Shown: piece after piece, positions 30,092 to 39,953 of the stretch
Layout of the letters: each line of letters opens with the position of its first letter
How positions within the stretch are numbered: position 1 is the stretch's first letter
The notes under the pieces: generated by a model
What the model was told of the DNA's origin: nothing
Database searches by the model: none
Seen by the model: the letters and a program-made list of their open reading frames with translations, nothing else
Position numbers and translations under genes: made by a program
Origin: Haemophilus parainfluenzae
Lineage (GTDB): Bacteria; Pseudomonadota; Gammaproteobacteria; Enterobacterales; Pasteurellaceae
Reading direction: 5' to 3'
Length of the DNA: 64,000 nucleotides
NCBI RefSeq assembly: GCF_014931275.1
Contig: NZ_CP063110.1
Span: 395,001-459,000 of the forward strand

Positions 30092-31323
30092 TATTTAATC
30101 CACCCAGCCGGATTCACAGGTACCCCTTTACGGCTTATACCAAAGTAAAGCGCCGGTTTAGAGAGCTCACCCGTATTCCCTACTTGTGCGATGGTTTGTC
30201 CTGCAGACACCAGCTGACCCTGTTTTACAAATACCGCTTGGTTGAAACCATACAAACTCAAGTCGCTATCACCGTGTTTCACAATCACCATATAACCATA
30301 ACCATTAAGATGACCCGCTAGAATAACACGACCACTTGCAATGGCTTTTACTGCTGTACCCGTTGGTGCGCCGATAACCATACCTTTCCAACGGACTTCG
30401 CCCGCTTGGATTGAACCAAAGGAGTGCAATGTCGGACCGGAAACAGGACGGCTGTATTGACGGGCTGCAGTACCTAAACCACTGGTGCTGTTAATCAACT
30501 TACGTTCTTGATCAGTTGGTTGATAAGGTTTTGAGGTCCGTTTTTCTTCCTCTTGTTTTTTCTGAGCAAGGGCTTCACGCTCACGTTGTTCTTGTTGGCG
30601 AGCGGCTTGTTCTGCACGTTGAATTTCTTGGCGAAGGGCATTTTCATTCGCTTTCAACGTTTCCAGCTTGTTCTGATCTTTGGTTAAGTTTTTGTTGAGT
30701 TCATTTAACGTAGATTGGCGTTCTTGTTGCACTTTTTGTAATTCTTGCTGCTGTTTCTTTTGCGTAGAAAGTTGATCGCGATGATTTTTTTGTTGCCCTG
30801 AAATCGCCTCGCGCTGTTTCGCTAAACTCTCTTGTGTCGCTTTCAGATTGTTGATCATATCGATGCGCACTTGATTTAAGTGCTGATAATACACTTTCAT
30901 GCGTTCCGCTTTTTTTGCATCTTCTGAAAGCATTCTTTCCAAGGTAGAAGGATTTACACCTGAGCGATAGATGGCGTCTATTTGCTTTGCGAGCTTCGCT
31001 TTTTGCACACGCTCTTGCTTTTCTAATTGCTTGATTTGCTTTTCGGTTTCCGCCATTTGCTTGCGAATTTCTTTTAAGCTTAATTCTGTTTCACGTAATT
31101 CACCGACAACACTATTAATTTTGCTTTCTTGATCTTTAAGACTGGCTTGGAGTTTAGCTTGTGTGCGTTTTTGCTCGGCGATCTTCGATTCTTGTTGTTT
31201 AATTTGTTTTTGAATTTGAGTGAGATCGTTGCCTTGCGCGAAAGATGAAAAGCCAAGCAGACCACAAGCAAAAAGTGTGGTCAGTTTTGATAAGATTTTT
31301 TTTCTACGATTGCTTTGCTGCAT
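30091..31323 (-). CDS. envC: Murein hydrolase activator EnvC
   Basis: The 410-residue periplasmic protein has a signal peptide (ending FSSFAQG), long coiled coils (about residues 32-275, rich in Gln, Lys and Glu) that in E. coli bind FtsEX, and a C-terminal LytM domain (about 300-410). The LytM zinc site is degenerate: the usual HxH near the end is replaced by ALYFGIS. This is expected for EnvC, which activates the amidases AmiA/AmiB at the septum rather than cutting murein itself. Coupled to yibQ. Confidence 0.94.
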   Translation of the reverse strand: MQQSNRRKKILSKLTTLFACGLLGFSSFAQGNDLTQIQKQIKQQESKIAEQKRTQAKLQASLKDQESKINSVVGELRETELSLKEIRKQMAETEKQIKQLEKQERVQKAKLAKQIDAIYRSGVNPSTLERMLSEDAKKAERMKVYYQHLNQVRIDMINNLKATQESLAKQREAISGQQKNHRDQLSTQKKQQQELQKVQQERQSTLNELNKNLTKDQNKLETLKANENALRQEIQRAEQAARQQEQREREALAQKKQEEEKRTSKPYQPTDQERKLINSTSGLGTAARQYSRPVSGPTLHSFGSIQAGEVRWKGMVIGAPTGTAVKAIASGRVILAGHLNGYGYMVIVKHGDSDLSLYGFNQAVFVKQGQLVSAGQTIAQVGNTGELSKPALYFGISRKGVPVNPAGWIK

Positions 31324-31510
31324 ACATCTAAACTTGAGAGAAATTAAGGGACGAATAAAGCTTAAATACTAGCATTATTTTTGAGTGGCTAAAAGTTTAC
31401 AGGCGATTTTTTGCGAAAGATCAGTAAATGCCGCCTTTTTACTTTTAAACATAACGATTTTTTGCTATAACAGAGCCATTCATTTTTTTATTAATACTTA
31501 GGAGATCCTT

Positions 31511-32194
31511 ATGGAATTAGTATTCATTCGTCACGGTTTCAGTGAGTGGAACGCAAAAAATTTATTCACCGGTTGGCGTGATGTGAATTTAACCGAGCGC
31601 GGCGTAGAAGAAGCAAAAGCAGCAGGTAAAAAATTGTTCGAGAAAGGCTATGAATTTGATATCGCCTTCACCTCTGTTTTAACTCGTGCAATCAAAACCT
31701 GTAACATCGTGTTAGAAGAATCTCACCAGTTATGGATTCCTCAAGTGAAAAACTGGCGTTTAAATGAGCGTCACTACGGTGCATTACAAGGCTTAGATAA
31801 AAAAGCAACCGCAGAACAATACGGTGACGAACAAGTTCATATCTGGCGTCGTTCTTATGACATTTCGCCTCCAGATTTAGATCCAAAAGATCCAAACTCT
31901 GCACATAACGACCGTCGTTATGCAAACATCCCATCTGATGTTGTACCAAACGCAGAAAACTTAAAATTAACCTTAGAACGCGCGTTACCATTCTGGGAAG
32001 ATCAAATTGCACCAGCAATGCTTTCTGGTAAACGTGTTTTAGTGGTGGCGCACGGTAACTCACTTCGTGCATTAGCAAAACACATCATCGGTATTTCTGA
32101 TGCGGAAATCATGGATTTTGAAATCCCAACTGGCCAACCATTAGTGTTAAAACTTGACGATAAATTAAACTACGTAGAACACTACTATCTTTAA
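31511..32194 (+). CDS. gpmA: 2,3-bisphosphoglycerate-dependent phosphoglycerate mutase
   Basis: The 227-residue glycolytic enzyme interconverts 3- and 2-phosphoglycerate. The phosphohistidine motif is [10 protein letters not shown] (family RHGESxWN with Phe for Glu), and [11 protein letters not shown] supplies the second active-site histidine. It is shorter than E. coli GpmA (250 aa) at the C-terminus. TTAGGAGATCCTTATG is a strong start. A TATAAC near 31468 with TTTAAA 16 bp upstream may be the promoter. Confidence 0.96.
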   Translation: MELVFIRHGFSEWNAKNLFTGWRDVNLTERGVEEAKAAGKKLFEKGYEFDIAFTSVLTRAIKTCNIVLEESHQLWIPQVKNWRLNERHYGALQGLDKKATAEQYGDEQVHIWRRSYDISPPDLDPKDPNSAHNDRRYANIPSDVVPNAENLKLTLERALPFWEDQIAPAMLSGKRVLVVAHGNSLRALAKHIIGISDAEIMDFEIPTGQPLVLKLDDKLNYVEHYYL

Positions 32195-32209
32195 TTTATA
32201 AATGATTTC

Positions 32210-32237
32210 AAAGTGCGGTTAATTTTGACCGCACTTT
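32210..32237 (+). terminator. Dual uptake-sequence terminator after gpmA
   Basis: AAAGTGCGGT and ACCGCACTTT form a perfect 10-bp stem with an 8-nt loop and five T following on the plus strand. Confidence 0.85.
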
Positions 32238-32257
32238 TTGTTTAAGGAGAATAACAG

Positions 32258-33067
32258 ATGAAAAAATTACTCGCGGTGATTTTTGCCTTGTTACCTGTTT
32301 TGGCCTTTGCAGCATCGCCAAATCATACGGCAAAATCAACTCAAACCAAGTCAGTGAAAACAGCAGTTAAAAAAGTAGAAGCCAAGAAAGCAACCACACC
32401 TAAAGCCGTAGCCAAAACAGCTAATAAAAAAGCGGATGCCAAAAAAGCAGAAGTGAAAAAGTCAGCTAAAATTGTCGAAGCGAAAAAAGCGGTAACAAAA
32501 AAAGAAAAAATAAAAAATAAAACGACAAATAAAGCCGCTAAAGCAGAGCCGACAAAAACGAAAGGCAAACAGCCAGTAGAAAAAACTAAGCAAACTGCAT
32601 TAAAAGACAAAAAGACGGTAGCGAAAAGCAAACAAAGTGCCGTTAAAGAATCAGCTAAACCTGAAAAAGTGATTGCTAAAAAAACACCAGCGGTAAAAAC
32701 CGAAGTGAAGAAAGCTGAACCAAAAGCTGTTGAAAAAGTGACTGAAAAGAAAGTAGATGCTGTCGCACAAAAAACAGCGAGTATGGTGACAAAATCCGTT
32801 GTCGTACCAAGATGTAATGATTCAAAAGTTTTTGCGGTATTATCTGATGCCTTCAAAAAACAAGGTGCAGCCACTAACACCCAAATGACAGTGAAACAAA
32901 TCGCGCAAGCCCGTGAAACGCAATCTTATCCACAACAAGGCATTCGAAGCTGTAATGCGATAGTGGAAACCAACGGCGTTAAATATGTTACCGATTACAG
33001 CATTATCTTGAATGATAAAGGCTTCTTCGTGCAAGTGGAAAACGCACAACCCGCTCAACGTTTCTAA
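32258..33067 (+). CDS. Lys/Ala-rich secreted protein with a small C-terminal domain
   Basis: The 269-residue protein has a clear signal peptide (MKKLLAVIFALLPVLAFAAS), then about 155 residues of low-complexity Lys/Ala/Thr/Val sequence (repeated KKAE, KKAV, AKKA-type units) resembling histone H1 tails. The C-terminal domain of about 85 residues (VVVPRCNDSKVFAVLSDAFK to the end) has ordered composition and two cysteines (PRCNDS, IRSCNA) that could form a disulfide. AAGGAGAA precedes the ATG. The basic segment could bind nucleic acid, LPS or peptidoglycan in the periplasm; no function is known to me. Confidence 0.8.
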   Translation: MKKLLAVIFALLPVLAFAASPNHTAKSTQTKSVKTAVKKVEAKKATTPKAVAKTANKKADAKKAEVKKSAKIVEAKKAVTKKEKIKNKTTNKAAKAEPTKTKGKQPVEKTKQTALKDKKTVAKSKQSAVKESAKPEKVIAKKTPAVKTEVKKAEPKAVEKVTEKKVDAVAQKTASMVTKSVVVPRCNDSKVFAVLSDAFKKQGAATNTQMTVKQIAQARETQSYPQQGIRSCNAIVETNGVKYVTDYSIILNDKGFFVQVENAQPAQRF

Positions 33068-33069
33068 TC

Positions 33070-33756
33070 TTAACGTGCGTTATTTAAATGAAGTTGTTTG
33101 AATAACGCACGCATTTCTTCTTCATTCAAACGGCGATATTCCCCATTACCCAATCCATCAAGCGTTAAATGGCTCATTTGATAACGGATGAGACGCAATG
33201 TCGGAAAGCCGATATGTGCTGTCATTCGACGCACTTGTCGATTGCGTCCTTCACTAATTTTTATTTCCAACCAGCTCGTTGGAATACTTTGTCGCTCACG
33301 AATAGGTGGATTACGAGGCCAGAGAAAATCCGGTTCAGAAATCAACCGCACTTTTGCCGGCTTCGTCATTCCATCTTTCAATTCAACACCTTGACGAAGC
33401 TTGTCTAAATCAGACTCTTCAGGAATGCCTTCTACTTGCACAAAATACGTTTTTTCAGTTTTAAACTTTGGATCTGCCAAACGATGTTGCACTTCACCAT
33501 TATTCGTTAAAATCAGTAATCCTTCGCTATCACGATCCAATCGTCCTGCTGCATACACATTAGGAATGGTAATAAAATCTTTTAACGTCGCTCGGCCATT
33601 TTCATCGGTGAATTGTGTCAGCACATCAAACGGTTTGTTAAATAAAACTATAATCGTCTGTTCTAATGTAAGTGGCTTTGCTTTAGGCTTAAATGAACGA
33701 GTGGGGTTTGCCGTTCGTTTGGTTGTAAATGAGCGAGAAGGGAAAGATTTCGACAT
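33070..33756 (-). CDS. rluE: 23S rRNA pseudouridine synthase RluE
   Basis: The 228-residue enzyme of the RsuA/RluB/E/F family has a basic N-terminus, no S4 domain, and the catalytic aspartate in [41 protein letters not shown] is the family C-terminal motif. E. coli RluE modifies U2457 of 23S rRNA. It converges on the Lys-rich protein gene with a 2-bp gap. Confidence 0.92.
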   Translation of the reverse strand: MSKSFPSRSFTTKRTANPTRSFKPKAKPLTLEQTIIVLFNKPFDVLTQFTDENGRATLKDFITIPNVYAAGRLDRDSEGLLILTNNGEVQHRLADPKFKTEKTYFVQVEGIPEESDLDKLRQGVELKDGMTKPAKVRLISEPDFLWPRNPPIRERQSIPTSWLEIKISEGRNRQVRRMTAHIGFPTLRLIRYQMSHLTLDGLGNGEYRRLNEEEMRALFKQLHLNNAR

Positions 33757-33783
33757 ATTATTTATTCAGTAAAAAGAGAAAAA

Positions 33784-33803
33784 GGGCGGATTTTATTCCG
33801 CTC
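33784..33803 (-). terminator. Terminator of the autotransporter gene
   Basis: Minus strand: GAGCGGA, ATAAAA-type loop, TCCGCCC followed by TTTTTCTC. Confidence 0.7.
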
Positions 33804-33810
33804 TCTTATA

Positions 33811-36075
33811 TTACCATTGATAGCGATAAACCGCTTGAATTGCATAAGGTTTGTCGAAGTTTTTACCGTCAGCACGGCTTACTTCTAAACCAAAACGATG
33901 ATTTGCAAATCCAGCATTTAAACCGACCGCACTTTCAAAACGTCCACGGCTACTTGCAACATCAAGTGCGCTGTTTGTGTAATGAATTTTGCTACTACGG
34001 TTTTTGCTAGTAATCGCATTGACTTCTGCATAAGGTTGTAGATTCCAACCATTATTTAATGCAAAGCCTTTGGCTACACGTAAACCAATTTGAGAATAAA
34101 CAGAAGATAAGCTATCTTCATTTTCTTGTGATGAAATATGTGTCCACGCTAATTGTGCTTGCGGTGTGATTGTCCAATCGTTCGCAAGACTAAAGCGTTT
34201 GCCTAATTCACTCGAAATAGTATAAGCGTTGTAATGGCGTTTTTCAGTGTGATCTGAGTTAGCGTGTAAACGGCTGTATTTCACGATGTTATCTACATAA
34301 ATACCGTTATCTGCAAGGTAAGCTGCATATAAGCCCATGCTGTTGCTTCTTACTTTGCCATCACCGTAATGACTATTGAAATCAACGTTAGCTTGGCTAC
34401 GACCAACAAATCCACCAACACGGAGGTTATCAGTTACAGCAGCATCAGCGCCCACTTGTACGCGATGTACGTTTTGTTTAAAGCCAGAAGTTTCACTCTC
34501 ACCAGTCGAAAGTGCGGCTAATTTTTGACGAGAATTCACGTTACGAACCCACACATTGCCTTTTTCACCGTTTTTCACTTCACCTAAACGTTGATGGATG
34601 CCACTTAAATCATCTTCCACTAAAAGCAATTGTGCTTGGCGAAGAGAAACTTGTGCATTTGCTAAGTCTGAAAGTAATGGTGTGCTTGGTAGAACTGGAG
34701 CTGTAGGTGGTACTACTGGATTGCTTGGGGTTACTACTGGGGTGCTAGGCGTTACCGCAGGTTTGCTTGGAGTCACCACTTGTTTGCTTGGTGTAACTGG
34801 TGCAACAGGTGGAGTTGGGGTGACTTCATTTTTAGAGTTCGCTAATACCCAATTATTTCCTTCTTTTGTTAGGAAATATTGGTAAGCCCCTAAATCTACA
34901 CGATTATTCGGGTTCGTTAAGCTAAATGCAGCATTACCGCCATTGGTTTCGACAAGTGTCACTTTTCCGTTAGCAATATTTGCACCTTGGTTGGTTACAC
35001 CAATTTTATGATTACCTTCAGCAGTGCCTTTAACAACGATTTTATCGCTTTTGTTTTCAGCGATATTCGTGTTTAGATTGAATGTGCCTGAGCCAGTGAG
35101 ATTACCACGAACAATGATACCTTGGTAGTTATCATTGGCTAGATTTACTACGCCATTATTAAGAGCCAAATTAGTTAAGCTTGTTGTTTGAACCACGCCA
35201 TCTTCATCAGTGAAAGCTTTAGTTGTCCAATTGCTATTATTTAAGTTTAAGTTGAGCACGCTATTGCGGTCGGTAGTAGTAACTCCAGAAACAGTAGAAT
35301 TATTAAAGGTTAGTTGGATATTTTCTGTAATGCTCTCTGTATCATTAAATTTAACATTTTCACCACTAGCAAGCATACCTCCATTTATTGTTGAGTTATT
35401 AAAGGTCGCAGAGAAGTGACTGTTGATAACTTCGCCAACCCCAGATCTTAAAGTAATGATTCCACCTTGAGGAATTGAAACATTGGAATTATTAACGATC
35501 AATTCTGGCCGAGCTTGATTCTCCGCTTCATATACAAAAATAGAACTATCATTGTTTGATGTTACATTCACATTGTTTAATGTTAATTTACTCTTCTGAT
35601 TCAGAGCAAATGCCTCTAATATGGAGTCTTGGTTGTTATCACCCATCAAGACTTTTGAGTTATGCATGGTTACCGTTGAATTATTTAACTCAAATAAATA
35701 ACCATTAGCATCTGCATTGTTAGGATTAGTAATACTATAGGTTCCACCATTGATTTCAGTTGTGGAATTAGTGATATTCATTACCACAAAAGAATGATGT
35801 CTATTTGCTGGAATAGATAGTGAAGCATTAACATTATTTAATTGTCCGCTTGAGTTTGTCATTGTTACTGCGGATAGAAAACCCCATTCAGGATCATTTG
35901 TTGGACTGGTTGGATTAATTAAACATTGATTTAACATAGCCCCACTTTGCCCAGTAATTGTCACGCCGCTACTATTACAAGCCACATCAGCCGCTAGAGC
36001 TGAATTTACTAATCCAAGAGCTGCAGCGACTAAACTCATTTTAAAAGTGCGGTTAAAAATTTTGTTGTTTTTCAT
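33811..36075 (-). CDS. Type Va autotransporter adhesin, pertactin-like
   Basis: The 754-residue protein has a signal peptide (ending LVNSALAAD), a passenger of about 395 residues, a Pro-rich linker, and a C-terminal 12-strand autotransporter barrel (about residues 490-754) ending AIQAVYRYQW. The passenger is rich in NNSTV/NNVNV-type turns typical of a right-handed beta-helix, and its last part (LTGSGTFNLNTNIAENKSD, GAYQYFLTKEGNNWVLAN) is the pertactin-type autochaperone region. No protease motif is seen. The linker has about six imperfect 7-residue VTPSxPV units. Two cysteines (33 and 51) sit at the passenger tip. An uptake sequence encodes NRTF in the leader. Probable surface adhesin. Confidence 0.88.
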   Translation of the reverse strand: MKNNKIFNRTFKMSLVAAALGLVNSALAADVACNSSGVTITGQSGAMLNQCLINPTSPTNDPEWGFLSAVTMTNSSGQLNNVNASLSIPANRHHSFVVMNITNSTTEINGGTYSITNPNNADANGYLFELNNSTVTMHNSKVLMGDNNQDSILEAFALNQKSKLTLNNVNVTSNNDSSIFVYEAENQARPELIVNNSNVSIPQGGIITLRSGVGEVINSHFSATFNNSTINGGMLASGENVKFNDTESITENIQLTFNNSTVSGVTTTDRNSVLNLNLNNSNWTTKAFTDEDGVVQTTSLTNLALNNGVVNLANDNYQGIIVRGNLTGSGTFNLNTNIAENKSDKIVVKGTAEGNHKIGVTNQGANIANGKVTLVETNGGNAAFSLTNPNNRVDLGAYQYFLTKEGNNWVLANSKNEVTPTPPVAPVTPSKQVVTPSKPAVTPSTPVVTPSNPVVPPTAPVLPSTPLLSDLANAQVSLRQAQLLLVEDDLSGIHQRLGEVKNGEKGNVWVRNVNSRQKLAALSTGESETSGFKQNVHRVQVGADAAVTDNLRVGGFVGRSQANVDFNSHYGDGKVRSNSMGLYAAYLADNGIYVDNIVKYSRLHANSDHTEKRHYNAYTISSELGKRFSLANDWTITPQAQLAWTHISSQENEDSLSSVYSQIGLRVAKGFALNNGWNLQPYAEVNAITSKNRSSKIHYTNSALDVASSRGRFESAVGLNAGFANHRFGLEVSRADGKNFDKPYAIQAVYRYQW

Positions 36076-36099
36076 ATTAATTCCTTGGGATTATAAAAA

Positions 36100-36126
36100 A
36101 AGCCAACTTATTGAATAAGCTGGCTT
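36100..36126 (-). terminator. ilvC terminator
   Basis: Minus strand: AAGCCAGCTTAT and ATAAGTTGGCTT pair (one G-U) around a short loop, followed by seven T. The same T-tract runs into TATAATCC, a possible -10 for the autotransporter gene 25 nt downstream. Confidence 0.85.
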
Positions 36127-36146
36127 AAATTTTAACGATTTAATGA

Positions 36147-37628
36147 TTAACCTGCAACAGCGATACGTTTCATATCTGTCATGTAGCCACGTAACTCTTG
36201 ACCGATTAATTCAACCGGGTGGTTACGGATTGCATCGTTTACATCGCGTAAGGTGATGTTGTCGATAGCGACTGCTGGTGTAGGTTCACCTAAGTCACCT
36301 TTTTGTAAGGTTGGGATGATTTCTTTAGCAAGAATAGGGGTCGCTACGTTAGAGAATAAGTAGTTACCATATTCTGCAGTATCAGAAATGACCACGTTCA
36401 TTTCGTATAAACGCTTACGCGCGATAGTGTTAGCGATTAACGGTAATTCGTGAAGTGATTCATAGTAAGCTGATTCTTCATAGATACCGCTTGCCACCAT
36501 CGCATCAAAGGCTAATTCAACACCTGCTTTCACCATTGCCACCATTAATACACCGTTATCAAAGTATTCTTGTTCAGAGATTTTGATGCCGTCTGCTTTT
36601 GGTGCATTTTCAAAGGCAGTTTTGCCAGTTGCTTCACGCCATGCGAATAAATCTTTGTCACCATTTGCCCAGTCAGCCATCATAGTTGCTGAGAAGTGAC
36701 CGCTGATGATGTCATCCATGTGTTTGTAATATAAGAAACCAAGGCTTTCTTTGATTTGTTCAGCAAGTTCAAATGCACGTAATTTTGCACTGTTTGATAA
36801 GCGATCCATCATTAATGTGATACCACCTTGTTTTAAGGCTTCGGTAATTGTTTCCCAACCGTATTGGATCAATTTACCCGCGTATGCTGGATCTTTACCA
36901 TCAGCAACAAGTTTGTCGTAACATACGATAGAACCTGCTTGTAACATACCGCAAAGAATGGTTTGTTCACCCATTAAGTCAGATTTTACTTCTGCGACGA
37001 ATGAAGATTCTAATACACCCGCACGGTCACCACCAGTTGCTGCAGCCCATGCTTTCGCAATTGCCATACCTTCACCACGTGGGTCATTTGCTGGGTGAAC
37101 TGCGATTAATGTTGGCACACCGAAACCACGTTTATATTCTTCACGAACTTCAGTACCTGGGCATTTTGGTGCACTCATCACCACAGTGATGTCTTCACGG
37201 ATTTGCTCACCTACTTCAACAATATTAAAACCGTGTGAGTAACCGAATGCAGAATCTTTTTTCATTAATGGCATCACATCAGCCACCACTTTAGAATGTT
37301 GTTTGTCCGGTGTTAAGTTGATCACTAAGTCTGCGGTTGGAATTAATTCTTGATAAGTGCCCACTTTAAAACCGTTCTCGGTTGCACGTTGGAATGAAGC
37401 ACGTTTTTCTGCGATGGCTTCTGGGCGTAATGCATAAGCGATGTCTAAGCCAGAATCACGCATATTTAAACCTTGGTTTAAACCTTGTGCACCACAGCCT
37501 ACGATAACGATTTTTTTGCCTTTTAAGTAGTTGCAACCGTCAGCGAATTCGCTGCGATCCATAAAACGACAACGACCTAATTGGTCTAATTTTTCGCGTA
37601 AATTTAATGTGTTGAAATAGTTAGCCAT
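36147..37628 (-). CDS. ilvC: Ketol-acid reductoisomerase, class II
   Basis: The 493-residue NADPH enzyme of isoleucine/valine synthesis converts acetolactate and acetohydroxybutyrate. The Rossmann motif [16 protein letters not shown] lies at about residues 35-55; [21 protein letters not shown] and the duplicated C-terminal knotted domain mark the long class II form (E. coli 491 aa). It is divergent from its activator gene ilvY, with operator and promoter at 37704-37769. Confidence 0.97.
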   Translation of the reverse strand: MANYFNTLNLREKLDQLGRCRFMDRSEFADGCNYLKGKKIVIVGCGAQGLNQGLNMRDSGLDIAYALRPEAIAEKRASFQRATENGFKVGTYQELIPTADLVINLTPDKQHSKVVADVMPLMKKDSAFGYSHGFNIVEVGEQIREDITVVMSAPKCPGTEVREEYKRGFGVPTLIAVHPANDPRGEGMAIAKAWAAATGGDRAGVLESSFVAEVKSDLMGEQTILCGMLQAGSIVCYDKLVADGKDPAYAGKLIQYGWETITEALKQGGITLMMDRLSNSAKLRAFELAEQIKESLGFLYYKHMDDIISGHFSATMMADWANGDKDLFAWREATGKTAFENAPKADGIKISEQEYFDNGVLMVAMVKAGVELAFDAMVASGIYEESAYYESLHELPLIANTIARKRLYEMNVVISDTAEYGNYLFSNVATPILAKEIIPTLQKGDLGEPTPAVAIDNITLRDVNDAIRNHPVELIGQELRGYMTDMKRIAVAG

Positions 37629-37703
37629 TTTTCATCCTTAATATGATGTTGATTAATATTTGTATGAGGTTGTGTTTGAATATAGTTTTTTGTTGTGTCA
37701 TGG

Positions 37704-37731
37704 ATTATAAGATTTTTAATTGTTGCGTAAA
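37704..37731 (-). promoter_or_regulatory. ilvC promoter
   Basis: Minus strand: TTTACG (37726-37731), 16-bp spacer, TATAAT (37704-37709). The weak -35 fits an activator-dependent promoter. Confidence 0.6.
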
Positions 37732-37752
37732 GTGATATTATTGACACTTAGT

Positions 37753-37769
37753 GTTGCATTTTTTGCAAC
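37753..37769. promoter_or_regulatory. Probable IlvY operator
   Basis: GTTGCA-N5-TGCAAC, a 6-bp inverted repeat of the LysR T-N11-A type, lies in the ilvC-ilvY gap, upstream of the ilvC -35 and just before ilvY. Its position suits activation of ilvC and autoregulation of ilvY, as in E. coli. Confidence 0.65.
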
Positions 37770-37793
37770 GATATTTGCATTTTAGTGATACAT

Positions 37794-38672
37794 ATGAACT
37801 TTCAAGACCTTCAAATATTTCTTCATCTTGCAGACACACAAAATTTTGCAAAAACCGCTACGCAAAATCATATGTCACCTTCTACGCTTTCACGCCAGAT
37901 TCAACGAATGGAAGAAGAATTAGAACAGCCTTTATTTATTCGTGATAATCGACAAGTGCGTTTAACCGAACAAGGTGAGAAATTTTTGCAATTTGCGAAA
38001 ACGGAATGGCAAAACTGGCAACAGTTTAAGCGTCAGCTTAGGGATAATTCAGCGGAATTAAGCGGAGAGTTACGCTTATTTTGTTCGGTAACGGCTTCAT
38101 ATAGTCACTTGCCACAGGTATTAGCCAAATTTCGTACGCGTTATCCAAAGGTTGAAATTCAACTGACCACAGGTGACCCCGCTTCTGCAGTACAATTCAT
38201 TCAATCGGAGCAAGTGGATCTTGCTTTGGCGGGGAAACCGAATAATCTGCCGACGGGATTAGCGTTTTATAAGATCGATGATATTTCCCTTTCATTGATT
38301 GCGCCTCGCGTGGCTTGTTTAGCCACACAATTATTGCAAGAAGAGCCCATCAATTGGCAGCAAATGCCTTTTATTTTGCCATTGGATGGGATGGCACGGC
38401 AGCGTATTGAACAATGGTTACGTAGCAAACACATTAAACATCCGAAAATCTATGCCACCGTAGCAGGACACGAAGGGATCGTGCCGATGGTAGCGCTCGG
38501 TTTTGGATTGGCTATGCTACCCGATGCAGTAATTGATAATAGTCCAATGGCAAAAGAAGTTTCCCGTTTAAATTTGGATAATCCGGTAGAAGCATTTGAT
38601 TTGGGCGTTTGTGTGCAAAAAAGAAATTTGGCAAACCCCTTAATTCGTGCATTTTGGGAGATGTTAGACTAG
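37794..38672 (+). CDS. ilvY: LysR-type activator of ilvC
   Basis: The 292-residue regulator has an N-terminal winged helix-turn-helix (MNFQDLQIFLHLADTQNFAKTA, SPSTLSRQIQRMEEEL) and a C-terminal effector domain. LRLFCSVTASYSHLPQVL and IYATVAGHEGIVPMVALGFG match E. coli IlvY closely. IlvY activates ilvC in response to acetolactate/acetohydroxybutyrate. I chose the ATG at 37794 over a GTG 9 nt upstream because it matches the family N-terminus. Confidence 0.93.
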   Translation: MNFQDLQIFLHLADTQNFAKTATQNHMSPSTLSRQIQRMEEELEQPLFIRDNRQVRLTEQGEKFLQFAKTEWQNWQQFKRQLRDNSAELSGELRLFCSVTASYSHLPQVLAKFRTRYPKVEIQLTTGDPASAVQFIQSEQVDLALAGKPNNLPTGLAFYKIDDISLSLIAPRVACLATQLLQEEPINWQQMPFILPLDGMARQRIEQWLRSKHIKHPKIYATVAGHEGIVPMVALGFGLAMLPDAVIDNSPMAKEVSRLNLDNPVEAFDLGVCVQKRNLANPLIRAFWEMLD

Positions 38673-38703
38673 AATAATAAGTAGAATTAACCTAAGGATT
38701 ATT

Positions 38704-39591
38704 ATGTTAAGAGGCGTACTCATTTCACTTTTAGCCTCATTTTTATTTGGCTATATGTATTATTTTTCCACGCTGCTGAAACCACTTAGCGGCACGGATA
38801 TTTTCGGCTATCGAATGATTTTTACATTCCCTTTCGTCGCCCTTTCCGTCATCATGTTTAAGCAGAAACAGGCATTAGTGGAACATATAAAACGCATCAA
38901 AAAACAACCGCTCTTTGCCCTTTCCTATATCACTTGTGGCGCATTAATGGGTTATCAAATGTGGCTCTTTTTGTGGGCACCCAATAATGGTAGCTCCTTA
39001 AGTGTTTCTTTCGGTTATTTATTGTTGCCAATTGTGATGGTGGCCGCAGGGCGGATCATTTTTAAAGAACGAATTTCAACATTGAAATTCATTGCCGTGT
39101 TAATTGCAGCAGTGGGGGTGATTTCTAATATCATCTTAAAAGGCGAATTATCTTGGGAAGCTATTGTTATCTGTGTAGGTTACACCGCCTATTTCTCCAT
39201 ACGAAAAGCCTTAAAAAATACCGATCTTGGTGCCTTTTGCTTAGAAATAATCTCATTATTGCCAGTTAGCATTTATTTTGCGCTTCAAACCGATTTTGCT
39301 ACGGTGCAGGAATCGAATCCTAATATTTGGGGATTATTGGTATTACTCGGGCTTATTAGTGGTGCTGCATTAATTGCTTACGTGATTGCCAGCAATATGC
39401 TACCGATGAATTTGCTTGGCCTTTTAGGTTATGTTGAAACCATTTTGATGGTGATTATTTCATTTTTAATTGGAGAGGAAATGGATGCGGACAGTTATCC
39501 GTTATTCATTTGTTTAGTATTGGCGATGAGCCTGATTATTTTTGATGGCGTGTATAAACAGCGCGTAAAGGGAACAAACCATGTCGTTTAA
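38704..39591 (+). CDS. EamA/RarD-family drug/metabolite transporter
   Basis: The 295-residue protein has about ten predicted membrane helices and is of the RarD type: [19 protein letters not shown] near the N-terminus, then [32 protein letters not shown], typical of RarD proteins. The substrate is unknown. Its end overlaps glpE by 11 nt. AAGGATTATTATG gives a good start. Confidence 0.88.
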   Translation: MLRGVLISLLASFLFGYMYYFSTLLKPLSGTDIFGYRMIFTFPFVALSVIMFKQKQALVEHIKRIKKQPLFALSYITCGALMGYQMWLFLWAPNNGSSLSVSFGYLLLPIVMVAAGRIIFKERISTLKFIAVLIAAVGVISNIILKGELSWEAIVICVGYTAYFSIRKALKNTDLGAFCLEIISLLPVSIYFALQTDFATVQESNPNIWGLLVLLGLISGAALIAYVIASNMLPMNLLGLLGYVETILMVIISFLIGEEMDADSYPLFICLVLAMSLIIFDGVYKQRVKGTNHVV

Positions 39592-39898
39592 AGAAATTAG
39601 TCCAGAACAAGCTTGGGAAATGGTGCAAAATGGTGCTATGCTTGCAGACATTCGGGATCCACAACGTTTTACCTACTCCCATGCAAAAGGTGCGTTTCAT
39701 TTAACCAACCAAAGTTTTTTACAATTTGAAGAACAGGTGGATTTCGATTCCCCGATTATTGTGAGTTGTTATCATGGTGTGAGCAGCCGAAATGTGGCGA
39801 CTTTCCTCATTGAGCAAGGCTATGAAAATGTGTTTAGCATCATTGGGGGATTTGATGGTTGGGTAAAAGCTGGTTTACCGATAGAAACGGCTTATTAA
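39581..39898 (+). CDS. glpE: Thiosulfate sulfurtransferase GlpE (single-domain rhodanese)
   Basis: The 105-residue rhodanese has its active-site loop CYHGVSSRN, with the catalytic cysteine taking up sulfane sulfur, and [21 protein letters not shown] as the N-terminal part of the fold. Length matches E. coli GlpE (108 aa). It overlaps the transporter gene. Confidence 0.92.
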   Translation: MSFKEISPEQAWEMVQNGAMLADIRDPQRFTYSHAKGAFHLTNQSFLQFEEQVDFDSPIIVSCYHGVSSRNVATFLIEQGYENVFSIIGGFDGWVKAGLPIETAY

Positions 39899-39912
39899 TA
39901 TTTTTTTGATTT

Positions 39913-39939
39913 AAAGTGCGGTGAAATTTACCGCACTTT
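39913..39939. terminator. Dual uptake-sequence terminator after glpE
   Basis: AAAGTGCGGT and ACCGCACTTT with a 7-nt loop and a T-run; it lies between convergent genes. Confidence 0.85.
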
Positions 39940-39953
39940 TTATTTTTGTCTCG

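Noticed and set aside
32341..32880. 179-codon minus-strand open frame inside the Lys-rich protein gene
   Set aside because: It is an antisense consequence of the A-rich repeats (Lys/Ala codons read backwards give Phe/Leu/Ala), with no ribosome-binding site or recognisable motif.
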